From contig CAZCJL010000061.1 in NCBI GenBank assembly GCA_964498785.1, positions 1 to 40,372 of the forward strand: 40,372 bases of DNA. Reading direction: 5' to 3'. This stretch comes from Mariaggregatimicrobium sp964498785 (GTDB taxonomy: Bacteria > Zhuqueibacterota > Zhuqueibacteria > Thermofontimicrobiales > Thiofontviventaceae). A model generated the notes under the pieces. The model was not told where the DNA came from. It did not search any database and saw nothing but the letters and a program-made list of their open reading frames with translations. Position 1 is the first letter of the stretch; every line of letters begins with the position of its first letter. Shown piece by piece: positions 25,938 to 34,620 of the stretch. The position numbers were made by a program, and so were the translations under genes.

Positions 25938-27505
25938 AAGGAATCGATATCGGAATTTTTATAATTTATCTTATTGCTGTGGTTACAATTGGTTTCGTCT
26001 CCGGGAGAAAAGGAAAAAGCAGTACTTCTCATTTCTTCCTTGCCGGCCGCGGACTGCCGTGGTTTGTGATTGGGTTTTCATTAATCGCATCGAGTATCAG
26101 TACCGAGCAATTTATCGGCGAGGTTGGCTGGGGATATAAATACGGAATGGCGGTCAGTAACTGGGAATGGCTCGTCTGGCCTGCGCAGGGATTGTTGCTG
26201 TTTTTCTTTTTACCGGTATATTTGAAAAATAAAATCTACACCATCCCGGAATATCTGACGCGGCGGTTCAGCAGATTTGCCGGGACCACCTTTGCCCTCG
26301 TCTGCATCGTGATGTATCTGGTGATAAATTTGCCGCTTGTGTTATATTCCGGTGGCTTTGTAATGCATAAAATATTCGGTTTGAATATCTACCTGGCGAT
26401 ATGGATTCTGGTGATAGTCGCCGGTTCCTACACCATTTTCGGCGGACTGAGCGCGGTTGCCTGGGTCGATTTGTTTAACGGCGTGTTGTTGATTGCTGGC
26501 GGGTTACTGGTTTTTTTTCTGGGAATCCAGGCTGTGCCCGGAGGTCTTGCTGAAATTATCGGCACAGGGGAAAGGGCGCATCTGGTACTGCCGGCAGATC
26601 ATCCGGAGCTGCCGTGGACCGGAATTCTGGCAGTCGCGGTCGTTTCAAGCGGATTTTATTATTCAACGAATCAATTTATCACGCAGCGATGTCTGGGTGC
26701 AAAGTCCGAATGGCACGGAAAAATGGGGATCGTACTCGCGGCGTTTTTAGCGATCCCACTGGCGCTCAGCGTCACCTGGCCCGGAATGATTGCGTACGCA
26801 CTCAATCCGAATCTGGAGCATGTGGATTCAGCCTATCCCTTTCTGATTACTACCCTGATCCCGATTGGCTTGCGGGGAATGATGTTCGCCGTGTTGATCG
26901 GCGCAATCATGTCCACCATTGATTCGCTCATCAATTCCACATCTTCCTTGATAACGATGGATATTTATAAAGGTGTGTTGAAAAAAGATGCCAGGGACAA
27001 ACATCTTGTCACGTTTGCTCAAATAGTGGGCATCTTTTTACTGGCGTTCGGAGCAGTGTGGTCGCCGATGGTTGGTAAATTTGGCTCCATTTTTTCTTAT
27101 GTCCAGGATTGCTGGGCGCTGATGCTGGCGCCGGTGATGGCTGTGTTCATCATGGCAATTTTCTGGAAAAGAACCACAAATACCGCGTGTATTACGATGC
27201 TTCTATTTGCTTTCCCAATGCTGCTGATCGTATTTCTCAGAGAATTTTATGGTATACTGGCGGATTTCAACATATTTAATTTATCCGCGATAATATTCAT
27301 CATTTCTATTTTAATCGTTGGTGTGATCAGCCTGTTTACGAAACAGTCCTGTTCTGAAAATCTGGAAACGACGATCTGGAAAAGGGAAATGCTGAAACTT
27401 CCCGCGAACGAAAAAGAATCACGATATCCGTGGTGGAAAAGCGTGGAATTTTGGTTTGCTGTGGTTGTTGCTTGTTTTGTTGTTATTTATATTAGATTTT
27501 GGTAA
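25928..27505 (+). CDS. Sodium:solute symporter (SSS family), probable sugar uptake
   Basis: A 525-aa inner-membrane protein with about 13-14 hydrophobic helices. SSS family marks include the N-terminal YLIAVVTIGFVSGRKG, FFLAGRGLPWFVIGFSLIASSIS (sodium-site region, here split across helices 1-2), the GGLSAVAWVD loop and FAVLIGAIMSTIDSLINS. This resembles the SGLT-like members found in carbohydrate loci. It would couple sodium entry to uptake of a mono- or disaccharide released by the upstream GH3 protein, whose gene it overlaps by 10 bases. The start codon lies inside the preceding gene, so it is expected to be translationally coupled. Substrate unknown. Confidence 0.92.
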   Translation: MQLEGIDIGIFIIYLIAVVTIGFVSGRKGKSSTSHFFLAGRGLPWFVIGFSLIASSISTEQFIGEVGWGYKYGMAVSNWEWLVWPAQGLLLFFFLPVYLKNKIYTIPEYLTRRFSRFAGTTFALVCIVMYLVINLPLVLYSGGFVMHKIFGLNIYLAIWILVIVAGSYTIFGGLSAVAWVDLFNGVLLIAGGLLVFFLGIQAVPGGLAEIIGTGERAHLVLPADHPELPWTGILAVAVVSSGFYYSTNQFITQRCLGAKSEWHGKMGIVLAAFLAIPLALSVTWPGMIAYALNPNLEHVDSAYPFLITTLIPIGLRGMMFAVLIGAIMSTIDSLINSTSSLITMDIYKGVLKKDARDKHLVTFAQIVGIFLLAFGAVWSPMVGKFGSIFSYVQDCWALMLAPVMAVFIMAIFWKRTTNTACITMLLFAFPMLLIVFLREFYGILADFNIFNLSAIIFIISILIVGVISLFTKQSCSENLETTIWKREMLKLPANEKESRYPWWKSVEFWFAVVVACFVVIYIRFW

Positions 27506-27531
27506 AAATTAATAAACGAGGAGAGAAAAAA

Positions 27532-28716
27532 ATGCCGGGACCGGGAGCATATTGGATTAATCAGGACGAAAAAAATGAATTAATAGATGTCATCGATTCA
27601 GGATATTTATTCCGCTACGGTGATATGAATGATCCTGACTTCAAACATAAAGTGTACTCACTGGAACAGGAATTTGCAAATTTAATGGGAGTGAACCACG
27701 CGCTTGGAGTAACATCCGGAAGCGCGGCGTTAATTACAGCATTGTTGGCGGCTGGCTTGAAACCAGGCGACGAGGTGATCGTCCCTGCCTATACATTCGT
27801 GGCGACTTATAGCGCAATTATTTTTTTGGGTGGAATTCCGGTGTTAACGGAAATCGATGACAGCCTCAATATCGATCCGAACCAGATCGAAGAGAAAATT
27901 ACCTGTAAAACGAAGGCAATCATGCCGGTGCACATGCTGGGCAATCCCGCGGATATGGATGCGATTATGGCAATCTCTGAAAAACATAACTTAACAGTGA
28001 TCGAAGATGCGTGCCAGGCAACAGGCGCTTGTTATAAGGGAAAAAGGTTGGGGACGATTGGAGATATTGGCACTTATTCTCTCAATGTGTTTAAAACAAT
28101 CACCTCCGGCGATGGCGGCATCGTTGCGACGAATGATGAAAATTTATATAAACGGGCTTTCGCGATTCACGATCAGGGACATACGCCGAACCGGATGGGT
28201 GTCGAAGTGGGAAAACGGGTGATCCTCGGGATGAATTATCGCATGAATGAATTGACCGGAGCGGTGGCGCTGGCGCAAGTCCGTAAACTCGATGACATCT
28301 TGAAAACACTACGGACGAAAAAGAATACCTTAAAGGCGATGATTGCTGATGTGAGCGGATTTCAATTCCGCAAACTGAATGATCCGGATGGAGAATGCGC
28401 TACTCTGTGCACAGTCATATTTGATTCAGTGGAAAAGGCGGCAGAGGTTGCAAAATCGCTGAACAACACCACAGTCGATCAAAGCGGCTGGCATGTGTAC
28501 GCCAATATGGAGCATGTCAATAATTATCTCAAGAGTGCGGGGCTGCCCAATGGCAAAGGCGCTTACCCGCAAACAGATGATATTTTAAGCCGCTCAATGA
28601 ATATCAGCATCGGCGTTGTGGATGCCGGACTTGGCGCAGGATTTGGGATCAATATAAACTCAATCGATGACGAGATCGAGAAAAAAGCAAATGAATTTCG
28701 AAAAGCATGTCAATAG
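27532..28716 (+). CDS. DegT/DnrJ/EryC1/StrS-family PLP-dependent aminotransferase
   Basis: A fold-type I PLP enzyme of 394 aa. Typical segments are TSGSAALITALLAAGLKPGDEVIVPAYTF (shown in part here: GSAALITALLAAG, GDEVIVPAYTF), VIEDACQATGA (PLP-stacking and Asp contact), SLNVFKTITSGDGG with the probable Schiff-base Lys188, and MNYRMNELTGAVALAQ. Such enzymes usually aminate keto-sugars (often nucleotide-linked) or, more rarely, dehydrate them; here the neighbours are oxidoreductases that could supply a keto-sugar. The frame opens at 27499, overlapping the symporter, but the ATG at 27532 is preferred because CGAGGAGAG (27517-27525) precedes it. It is 10 bases upstream of the next sulfatase. Catabolic use in reverse (removal of an amino group) is equally possible. 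Confidence 0.88.
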   Translation: MPGPGAYWINQDEKNELIDVIDSGYLFRYGDMNDPDFKHKVYSLEQEFANLMGVNHALGVTSGSAALITALLAAGLKPGDEVIVPAYTFVATYSAIIFLGGIPVLTEIDDSLNIDPNQIEEKITCKTKAIMPVHMLGNPADMDAIMAISEKHNLTVIEDACQATGACYKGKRLGTIGDIGTYSLNVFKTITSGDGGIVATNDENLYKRAFAIHDQGHTPNRMGVEVGKRVILGMNYRMNELTGAVALAQVRKLDDILKTLRTKKNTLKAMIADVSGFQFRKLNDPDGECATLCTVIFDSVEKAAEVAKSLNNTTVDQSGWHVYANMEHVNNYLKSAGLPNGKGAYPQTDDILSRSMNISIGVVDAGLGAGFGININSIDDEIEKKANEFRKACQ

Positions 28717-28726
28717 AGGATTTTGA

Positions 28727-30139
28727 ATGAATCGACGGGATTTCTTGAAAAGCTCCGGGATTTTGGCTTCTTCGGTGTTCATTCCCGGCTGCTTAAAAAA
28801 AGCATTGACTAATAGACCAAATTTTATTATTATTTTTACCGACGATCAGGGATACGCGGATGTTGGTGTTTACGGAGCAAAAGGTTTTGATACGCCGAAT
28901 CTGGATCGCATGGCGCGTGAGGGAATGCGTTTCACGGATTTTTATGTGGCTGCCTCGGTGTGCACTCCTTCCCGTGCTGCACTGATGACAGGCTGCTACC
29001 CGCAGCGGATCGGGCTGCCAAAAGTACTAAATGATCGTTCCACCATCGGGCTCAACAGCGAAGAACAAACGATTGCAGAAGTATTGAAAACGCAGGGATA
29101 CGCTACTGCCTGTTACGGCAAATGGCATCTGGGACATCAGCATGAATTTTTACCCATGCGCCATGGATTCGATGATTATTTCGGGCTGCCGTATTCCAAT
29201 GACATGTCGCCGCTGCATCCGCTGAAAGGTGATCAGTTTCCGCCGTTACCGCTCATCGATGGCGAAGTGATTGTCGAGGAAAATCCCGATCAATCCTTGC
29301 TGACAAAGCGGTATACCGAGCGGTCTGTCAGTTTTATCAAAAAAAATAAGGACCAGCCATTCTTTCTCTATCTGGCGCATACGATGCCGCATATACCGCT
29401 GTTCGCCTCGGATAAATTCCGCGGAAAAACAGAGCATGGCATCTATGGAGATGTGATCGAAGAAATCGACTGGTCTGTCGGGAAAATTCTGTCCACGCTA
29501 AAAGAGCTGGACATCGATGAGCGGACGATGGTTATTTTCACATCTGACAACGGTCCGTCGCTTACGTTCGGAAAACACGGTGGTTCTGCGCTGCCATTGC
29601 GAGAGGGAAAGGGGACATCATTTGAAGGGGGACAGCGAGTGCCGTGTATCGTGCGCATGCCAGGCGGAATTCCGGCAAATTCTGTCTGTGATGAATTAGC
29701 CTCAACAATGGATTTTCTGGCGACGTTTGCCGAAATGGCAGGAGCCGATTTACCGGAGAAGCGCATCGATGGTAAAAATATCCGAAAATTGATGACTGGT
29801 GAGTCTGGCGCAAAAAGTCCGCATGAGGCAATTTATTTTTACCGGGCATGGTCGTTGGAAGCCGTTCGCAGCGGCAAATGGAAACTGCATTTACCGCATT
29901 CCTATGGCAGCGTTGCTGAGCCGGGAGTTGACGGGCAGTATGGGACGCGGGTGCAGAAAAAGATCGGGCTGGCGCTGTTTGATCTTGAGAACGATATCGG
30001 CGAACAGGTAAATGTTGCGGATCAGCATCCCGAGGTCGTGGAGAGACTGCTTGCGCTGGCAGACTCGATGCGCAAAGATATCGGGGATGATAGCCAAAAC
30101 ATGAAAGGTAAAAATTGCAGAAAACCGGGACGGCTTTGA
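28727..30139 (+). CDS. S1-family sulfatase, Tat-type signal, paralogue of the one at 7546
   Basis: The twin-arginine motif NRRDFLK is at residues 2-8 and a possible lipid-anchored Cys22 follows (IPGC). Metal site FTDDQGYADVG (D39-D40), TPNLDRMAREG, formylglycine motif CTPSR (79-83), YGKWHLGHQ and SDNGPSLTFGKHGGS are all intact. By eye it is closely similar to the sulfatase at 7546 (shared ALMTGCYPQRIGLP-like, YATACYGKWHLG and GLPYSNDM segments), so the two probably cleave related sulfate esters. Thr replaces Ser in the formylglycine motif, still compatible with maturation. The gene starts 10 bases after the aminotransferase and is likely in the same operon. Confidence 0.92.
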   Translation: MNRRDFLKSSGILASSVFIPGCLKKALTNRPNFIIIFTDDQGYADVGVYGAKGFDTPNLDRMAREGMRFTDFYVAASVCTPSRAALMTGCYPQRIGLPKVLNDRSTIGLNSEEQTIAEVLKTQGYATACYGKWHLGHQHEFLPMRHGFDDYFGLPYSNDMSPLHPLKGDQFPPLPLIDGEVIVEENPDQSLLTKRYTERSVSFIKKNKDQPFFLYLAHTMPHIPLFASDKFRGKTEHGIYGDVIEEIDWSVGKILSTLKELDIDERTMVIFTSDNGPSLTFGKHGGSALPLREGKGTSFEGGQRVPCIVRMPGGIPANSVCDELASTMDFLATFAEMAGADLPEKRIDGKNIRKLMTGESGAKSPHEAIYFYRAWSLEAVRSGKWKLHLPHSYGSVAEPGVDGQYGTRVQKKIGLALFDLENDIGEQVNVADQHPEVVERLLALADSMRKDIGDDSQNMKGKNCRKPGRL

Positions 30140-30191
30140 TTTCTATCCATAAAAATCTATGGCATCCGCGTTCTTTATGTAAAGATCCCTG

Positions 30192-30208
30192 TTTAAGAAG
30201 CGCTTAAA
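30192..30208. promoter_or_regulatory. Possible LacI-type operator
   Basis: AAGCGCTT (30198-30205) is a perfect 8-bp palindrome, extended by TTTAAG to the left and AAA to the right. Its central CG and A/T flanks resemble operators of LacI-family sugar repressors. It lies about 50 bases upstream of the oxidoreductase start. A single short palindrome is weak evidence, and no LacI-type gene is present. Confidence 0.25.
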
Positions 30209-30255
30209 ATTGATAATTACTACCGCAAACGAAATCAAATAATAAGGAGCAGTCA

Positions 30256-31398
30256 ATGAAAGATAAAAAGGAAATTCGGGTTGGACTTATCGGACATTTG
30301 TTCATGGGCATTGCGCATTCTCATGCATTTAAAAATGCCGGGAGCTGGTATGATATTCCATGTAAAATATCGATGAAAGCAGTATGCGGAAAAGATACGG
30401 ACGAAAATTTAGCGGCTTTTGCAGATCGTTTTGGCTGGGAATCGTATGAACACGACTGGAAAAAGCTGGTTGCCCGCGATGATATCGACCTGATCAGTAT
30501 AGCAGCACCCGGAACGTTACATAAAGAGATCACGTTAGAAGCAGCAAAACATGGCAAACATATCCTGTGTGAAAAGCCATTAGCGAACAGCCTGCAGGAC
30601 GCCGAAGAAATGGCGCGTTCGGTGGAGCAGGCAGGTGTGCGGCACTGCTGCGGTTACACCTATCGCCAGACGCCGGCGCTGGCAATGGCAAAGCGCCTTT
30701 TCGAAGAGGGAAAGATCGGGCGGGTGTACAATGTTTTCGTAAGATATGCACAGGACTGGCTGCGGGAGACGACGTTCCCCATTGTGTGGCGGCATGATAA
30801 AAAACTGGCAGGCTCCGGCGCACTGGGCGATATCGCTGCGCATTCCATCGATGCGGTGCGGTTTGTCACCGGTATGGAAATCACAAAGCTGGTGGGACAG
30901 TTGAAGACAATGATTCCCGAACGCCCGCTGTACCCGGATAAACCGGATGGTGAAAAAGGTAAAGTCACTGTGGACGATCTGGCGCAGTTTCTCTGCGAAT
31001 TTGATTCCGGAGCGCCCGGCTGTTTTGAAGCGACCCGACTGGCAACCGGTCGCAGAAATAATAATACAATTGAAATCAACGGAGAAAAAGGCAGCGTTTT
31101 CTGGAGTTTCGAAAAGCAAAATTATCTCTACTATTTCGATAATACGAATCCGGTGACCGAGCAGGGATTTCGCAAAATCAATTGCACCCATGATGATCAC
31201 CCCTACGGCGGCGGCTACTGGCCCCAGGGACATGGGATCGGATACGCGGATATGTTCGTGAATCAGGTGCGAAATTTTGTAACTGCAATTGTCGAAAAAA
31301 AGGAGTTTCATCCCGATTTCCACGATGGTCTGGTTGTGCAACGGGTATTGGACGCGATTGAAAGATCGGCGAATGAAAAAAGATGGATTGAATTATAA
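30256..31398 (+). CDS. Cytoplasmic Gfo/Idh/MocA family oxidoreductase
   Basis: An NAD(P)-dependent dehydrogenase-like protein of 380 aa without an export signal. The Rossmann part shows VGLIGHLFMG (nucleotide loop), AAPGTLHKEITLEAAKHGKH (in part) and the canonical CEKP with Lys107. The C-terminal domain has GALGDIAAHSIDAVRFVTG, where the His/Asp active-site residues of the family lie, and a final TAIVEKKEFHPDFHDGL. It is the cytoplasmic counterpart of the Tat-exported oxidoreductase at 10034. It is followed by an MFS transporter and a TIM-barrel isomerase, a combination seen in routes that oxidise sugars to keto forms before cleavage or isomerisation (inositol-like or 3-keto-glycoside chemistry). 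AAGGAG at 30243-30248 is the ribosome-binding site. Confidence 0.92.
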   Translation: MKDKKEIRVGLIGHLFMGIAHSHAFKNAGSWYDIPCKISMKAVCGKDTDENLAAFADRFGWESYEHDWKKLVARDDIDLISIAAPGTLHKEITLEAAKHGKHILCEKPLANSLQDAEEMARSVEQAGVRHCCGYTYRQTPALAMAKRLFEEGKIGRVYNVFVRYAQDWLRETTFPIVWRHDKKLAGSGALGDIAAHSIDAVRFVTGMEITKLVGQLKTMIPERPLYPDKPDGEKGKVTVDDLAQFLCEFDSGAPGCFEATRLATGRRNNNTIEINGEKGSVFWSFEKQNYLYYFDNTNPVTEQGFRKINCTHDDHPYGGGYWPQGHGIGYADMFVNQVRNFVTAIVEKKEFHPDFHDGLVVQRVLDAIERSANEKRWIEL

Positions 31399-31419
31399 AC
31401 ATTGTTTGGAGAATTGGAG

Positions 31420-32877
31420 ATGAACCAAGAAATTAATTCTAAAAGACTGTTCATGGGAAGCTGCTTTGCTCTGATAGCCACTTCTGTGGCATTTGCGATG
31501 GTCGGAGCGATTATGGGACCGATCAAAGAAGTTTTCATACTCACGAATGAACAGGTCGGGCTGATTGGCGGCGCTGCACTCTGGGGATTTCCGATCACGA
31601 TCGTTATCTTCGGTCCGCTGTGCGATACGCTGGGAATGCGCTTTCTGATGCGTCTTGCTTTTGCATGCCAGACCGCAGGCGTATTGCTGATGATTTTTGC
31701 CAACGGATTCTGGATGCTGTTTTTGGGCGCATTAATCATCGCGATGGGAAATGGATTGGTCGAAGCTGCCTGTAATCCTCTGGTTGCGACGATTTATCCG
31801 GATCGAAAAACCGAAATGCTGAATAAATTTCATGTGTGGTTTCCCGGCGGCATTGTCATTGGCGGATTGATTGCGTTCGGACTGGATGAAGTGGGAATTA
31901 CTTCCTGGCAGCTCAAGCTGTCAGTCATCATTGTGCCGACTATCATATACGGCTTCATTTTCGCAGGACAGAAATTCCCTGCCACCGAGGGACGGCAGTC
32001 CGGTTTATCATTTGGAATGATGTTTAAATCAACTATCTTCCGCCCCATGTTTCTGATCCTGTGCTTCTGCATGATGCTGACGGCATCGCTGGAACTCGGT
32101 CCCAATCGATGGATCCCGGCAGTATTAACGTCTGCTGGTATGCCCGGTATCCTGGTGCTGGTATGGATCAGCATCCTGATGGCAATTTTCCGGTATTTCG
32201 CCGGTCCGATTGTTCGTAAATTGTCGCCCACAGGTATTTTATTCGGATCTTCCATTCTCGGCGGTTTGGGATTGTTCTGGCTGAGCTATGCCAACAATTT
32301 CGGCATGGCAATTTTATCCAGTACGCTCTTTGCTATTGGTGTCTGCTATTTTTGGCCAACCATGCTCGGCGTCACGTCCGAGCGGGTGCCCAAAGGCGGA
32401 GCAATGGCGCTCGCCTGGATCGGGGCTGTCGGGAATCTTGCGGTCGGTCTGTTAGCATCGCCTATTATGGGTAAAATTGCGGACGAATATACGCATAAAC
32501 ACTTGCCGGTTCAGGAGACGGTTGTCGTTCTGGAAAAAGCTGTAAATGAGCTATCCACGCTGAACGATAATGATGGAAATAATTTTGAGAGCGCTCTCGC
32601 TGCAACGCAGGACGCTTTAGAATACAATGCCGAAAAAGGCTCTCTGCCGGAGATCGAAACATCCAATGCATTGCGCAATATTATTAAGGTGATCCCTGAA
32701 TCTCAGGTCGCAAAATCCGCTTCGAATATACTCAAGCCGCCTGAAAATTATGGAGGCAAAATCTCATTCAGATATTTAGCCTCATTATCAATAATATTGA
32801 TGATTGTTTTAGGTGGAATATATTTCCGTGATCGCAGGCTGGGCGGTTATCAGGTTGAAAAAATTTCGATAGAATGA
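31420..32877 (+). CDS. Major facilitator superfamily transporter with large insert before the last helix
   Basis: An inner-membrane carrier of 485 aa with about 12 hydrophobic segments; motif-A-like GPLCDTLGMRFLMR follows helix 2, and the GNGLVEAACNPLVATIYP segment resembles FucP/NHS-type sugar permeases. Residues about 350-450, before the final helix, form a hydrophilic, helix-prone stretch (around QETVVVLEKAVNEL and LEYNAEKG) that is long for the family; a regulatory or docking role is possible but unknown. A TTG at 31402 is in frame, but the ATG at 31420 is preferred because TTTGGAG (31405-31411) is at good spacing. It follows the oxidoreductase by 21 bases and probably carries a sugar or sugar acid of the pathway. 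Confidence 0.88.
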   Translation: MNQEINSKRLFMGSCFALIATSVAFAMVGAIMGPIKEVFILTNEQVGLIGGAALWGFPITIVIFGPLCDTLGMRFLMRLAFACQTAGVLLMIFANGFWMLFLGALIIAMGNGLVEAACNPLVATIYPDRKTEMLNKFHVWFPGGIVIGGLIAFGLDEVGITSWQLKLSVIIVPTIIYGFIFAGQKFPATEGRQSGLSFGMMFKSTIFRPMFLILCFCMMLTASLELGPNRWIPAVLTSAGMPGILVLVWISILMAIFRYFAGPIVRKLSPTGILFGSSILGGLGLFWLSYANNFGMAILSSTLFAIGVCYFWPTMLGVTSERVPKGGAMALAWIGAVGNLAVGLLASPIMGKIADEYTHKHLPVQETVVVLEKAVNELSTLNDNDGNNFESALAATQDALEYNAEKGSLPEIETSNALRNIIKVIPESQVAKSASNILKPPENYGGKISFRYLASLSIILMIVLGGIYFRDRRLGGYQVEKISIE

Positions 32878-32925
32878 CAGATTGATTGCAGATATTTTTG
32901 TGAACTATTCAGGAGTGATGATATA

Positions 32926-33975
32926 ATGAAAACCATCAAGGGACCAGGCATCTTTTTAGCACAGTTTTTGAGAAATGAGGAGCCTTATAATAATCTTGAA
33001 AATATTTCTCGTTGGGCGGCTCAATTAGGTTTTGTGGGGGTGCAAATACCAACGTGGGAAAGCCTTATGATAAACCTGGACAGGGCGGCAGAATCAACTG
33101 ATTATTGCCAGGAGTTTTCCGGTAAATTACGGGACGTCGGACTGGAAATTACCGAGCTCTCGGCACATCTTCAGGGGCAAATGTTGGTGGTACATCCGGC
33201 TTACGCTACAGCATTCCGCGGATTTCATCCAAAAGGCCAAACAGATACCCAACGAACCGAATGGGCAACCGATCAGTTGAAAAAAGCAATTCTGGCTTCG
33301 GAAAAAATGGGCTTGAAAAGCGTGCCGGTCCTGTCTGGCGGCTTGATCTGGCACATGATGTATCCCTGGCCCCAGCGCCCGGAAGGTCTTGTGGAGGAAG
33401 CATTTAAAGAGCTGTACAAACGATGGAAACCAGCGCTTGATCTGGCTGCTGATAAAGGAATTTCCATTTCCTATGAATTGCATCCGGGATCTGATCTTTT
33501 CGATGGCGCCACATTCGAAATATTTCTGGATGTCTCCGGCAATCATCCCGCTGCATGTATCACCTACGATCCAAGCCATTTCGTATTACAGCAACTCGAT
33601 TCCCTGCACTTTATCGAATTATACGGTGAACGGATAAAATCATTCCATGTAAAAGATGCTGAATTCAATCCAACCGGGCGTGTCGGTGTGTACGGCGGCT
33701 GTCAGCCATGGATCAATCGTGCCGGTCGGTTTCGCTCATTAGGCGATGGTCAGGTGGATTTCAAGCGGGTATTTACATTATTATCCGAAGCAGATTACGA
33801 CGGCTGGGCAGTGCTGGAATGGGAATGCTGCATCAAAAGTCCGGAACAGGGCGCACGAGAGGCGGCTCCGTTCATAAAAGATCATATCATCGAAACTACT
33901 GAAGTGGTATTCGATGACTTTGCCGGTAGTGAAACAGATGTGGAAACGAATCGGAAAATTTTAGGATTGGATTAA
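32926..33975 (+). CDS. Cytoplasmic sugar phosphate isomerase/epimerase-like TIM-barrel protein
   Basis: A xylose-isomerase-like TIM barrel of 349 aa without a signal peptide. Metal-binding strand ends are visible: SYELHPGSDLFDG (Glu/His), ITYDPSHFVLQ (Asp/His), SFHVKDAEF (His) and AVLEWECCI (Glu), together with GRFRSLGDGQVDF before the last strand. The family includes sugar epimerases, inositol-pathway isomerases and newer lyases acting on 3-keto-sugars. It is the cytoplasmic counterpart of the secreted TIM barrel at 9062 and the last gene of the carbohydrate locus. Its stop codon overlaps the end of the convergent toxin gene by four bases. The exact reaction is unknown. Confidence 0.9.
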   Translation: MKTIKGPGIFLAQFLRNEEPYNNLENISRWAAQLGFVGVQIPTWESLMINLDRAAESTDYCQEFSGKLRDVGLEITELSAHLQGQMLVVHPAYATAFRGFHPKGQTDTQRTEWATDQLKKAILASEKMGLKSVPVLSGGLIWHMMYPWPQRPEGLVEEAFKELYKRWKPALDLAADKGISISYELHPGSDLFDGATFEIFLDVSGNHPAACITYDPSHFVLQQLDSLHFIELYGERIKSFHVKDAEFNPTGRVGVYGGCQPWINRAGRFRSLGDGQVDFKRVFTLLSEADYDGWAVLEWECCIKSPEQGAREAAPFIKDHIIETTEVVFDDFAGSETDVETNRKILGLD

Positions 33976-34304
33976 AAATCTAATCGGAATAATCGCTTTT
34001 CAAGCAATTGTTGGATATTACGTCGACCGTCTAATATGCAATGTATATAGACGGTCGATTCAAGAATTTGATAGATTATTCGGTACGGTTTGCAGTGAAT
34101 TTCTTTGTAATCGAAAACGTTTATTTGTTCGAGTTCGGGTGGAAGATGTCCCCGATTTGGAATTGATGATAAACTTTGGCAGGTTTCTTCAAGTTTTGCA
34201 AGCAACTTTTCTGCGTTTGCGACTGAGTCCGTTGTTGCAATATAATAATGGATATCGTACAGGTCTTCTTCAGCATCGCTGACAAGATATACGTTATAAG
34301 TCAT
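33972..34304 (-). CDS. RelE/ParE-type toxin
   Basis: A 110-aa protein with the RelE/ParE fold pattern: an N-terminal beta strand (YNVYLVSDAEEDL), two helices with repeated Leu/Ala, then PNRGHLPPEL, EIHCKPYRIIYQIL and VYIHCILDGRRN ending in a basic tail. The family comprises ribosome-dependent mRNA interferases (RelE) or gyrase inhibitors (ParE). The ATG overlaps the antitoxin stop (TAATG), so translation is coupled. Convergent with the isomerase gene, it marks the end of the carbohydrate locus. Which target it hits cannot be told from the sequence. Confidence 0.88.
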   Translation of the reverse strand: MTYNVYLVSDAEEDLYDIHYYIATTDSVANAEKLLAKLEETCQSLSSIPNRGHLPPELEQINVFDYKEIHCKPYRIIYQILESTVYIHCILDGRRNIQQLLEKRLFRLDF

Positions 34305-34594
34305 TATTTTTTGCTTTCACTGTCTTTTTTTATCCTTTCTTGCACATCACTAAATGCCTTCGCAACCGTTTTGGTATTTCCTGCCTTTAAATTTTTAGAA
34401 CTCAGCGCTAATATTTTCAGCATTGCGAGACTTTCCTGTGTCTGTTCGTATATCTTTATATCCTGCAAAATAACTTTTGCCTCACCATTTTGTGTGATGA
34501 TCATCGTGTCTTGATTTTCAGAAATGTCACGTATTAGTTTAGAAGCATGAGCTTTTAAATAACTGATCGGTTTTATCGAATAGCTTTTAATCAT
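34304..34594 (-). CDS. Phd/YefM-type antitoxin
   Basis: A 96-aa protein. The N-terminal DNA-binding domain of the Phd/YefM type is recognisable: ISYLKAHASKLIRDISENQDTMIITQNGEAKVILQ, given here in parts as SYLKAHASKLIRD and MIITQNGEAKVIL. A polar C-terminal tail rich in Lys and Glu would neutralise the toxin. It lies directly upstream of the toxin and overlaps it at TAATG. Just upstream of its start is the dyad at 34621-34647, which is the expected autoregulatory operator. Confidence 0.9.
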   Translation of the reverse strand: MIKSYSIKPISYLKAHASKLIRDISENQDTMIITQNGEAKVILQDIKIYEQTQESLAMLKILALSSKNLKAGNTKTVAKAFSDVQERIKKDSESKK

Positions 34595-34620
34595 GTTAAC
34601 CCCATAATTAAATATATGTT

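Noticed and set aside
30580..31341. A 253-codon open frame on the minus strand
   Set aside because: It lies wholly inside the oxidoreductase gene, has no recognisable motif and shows the composition expected of an antisense shadow.
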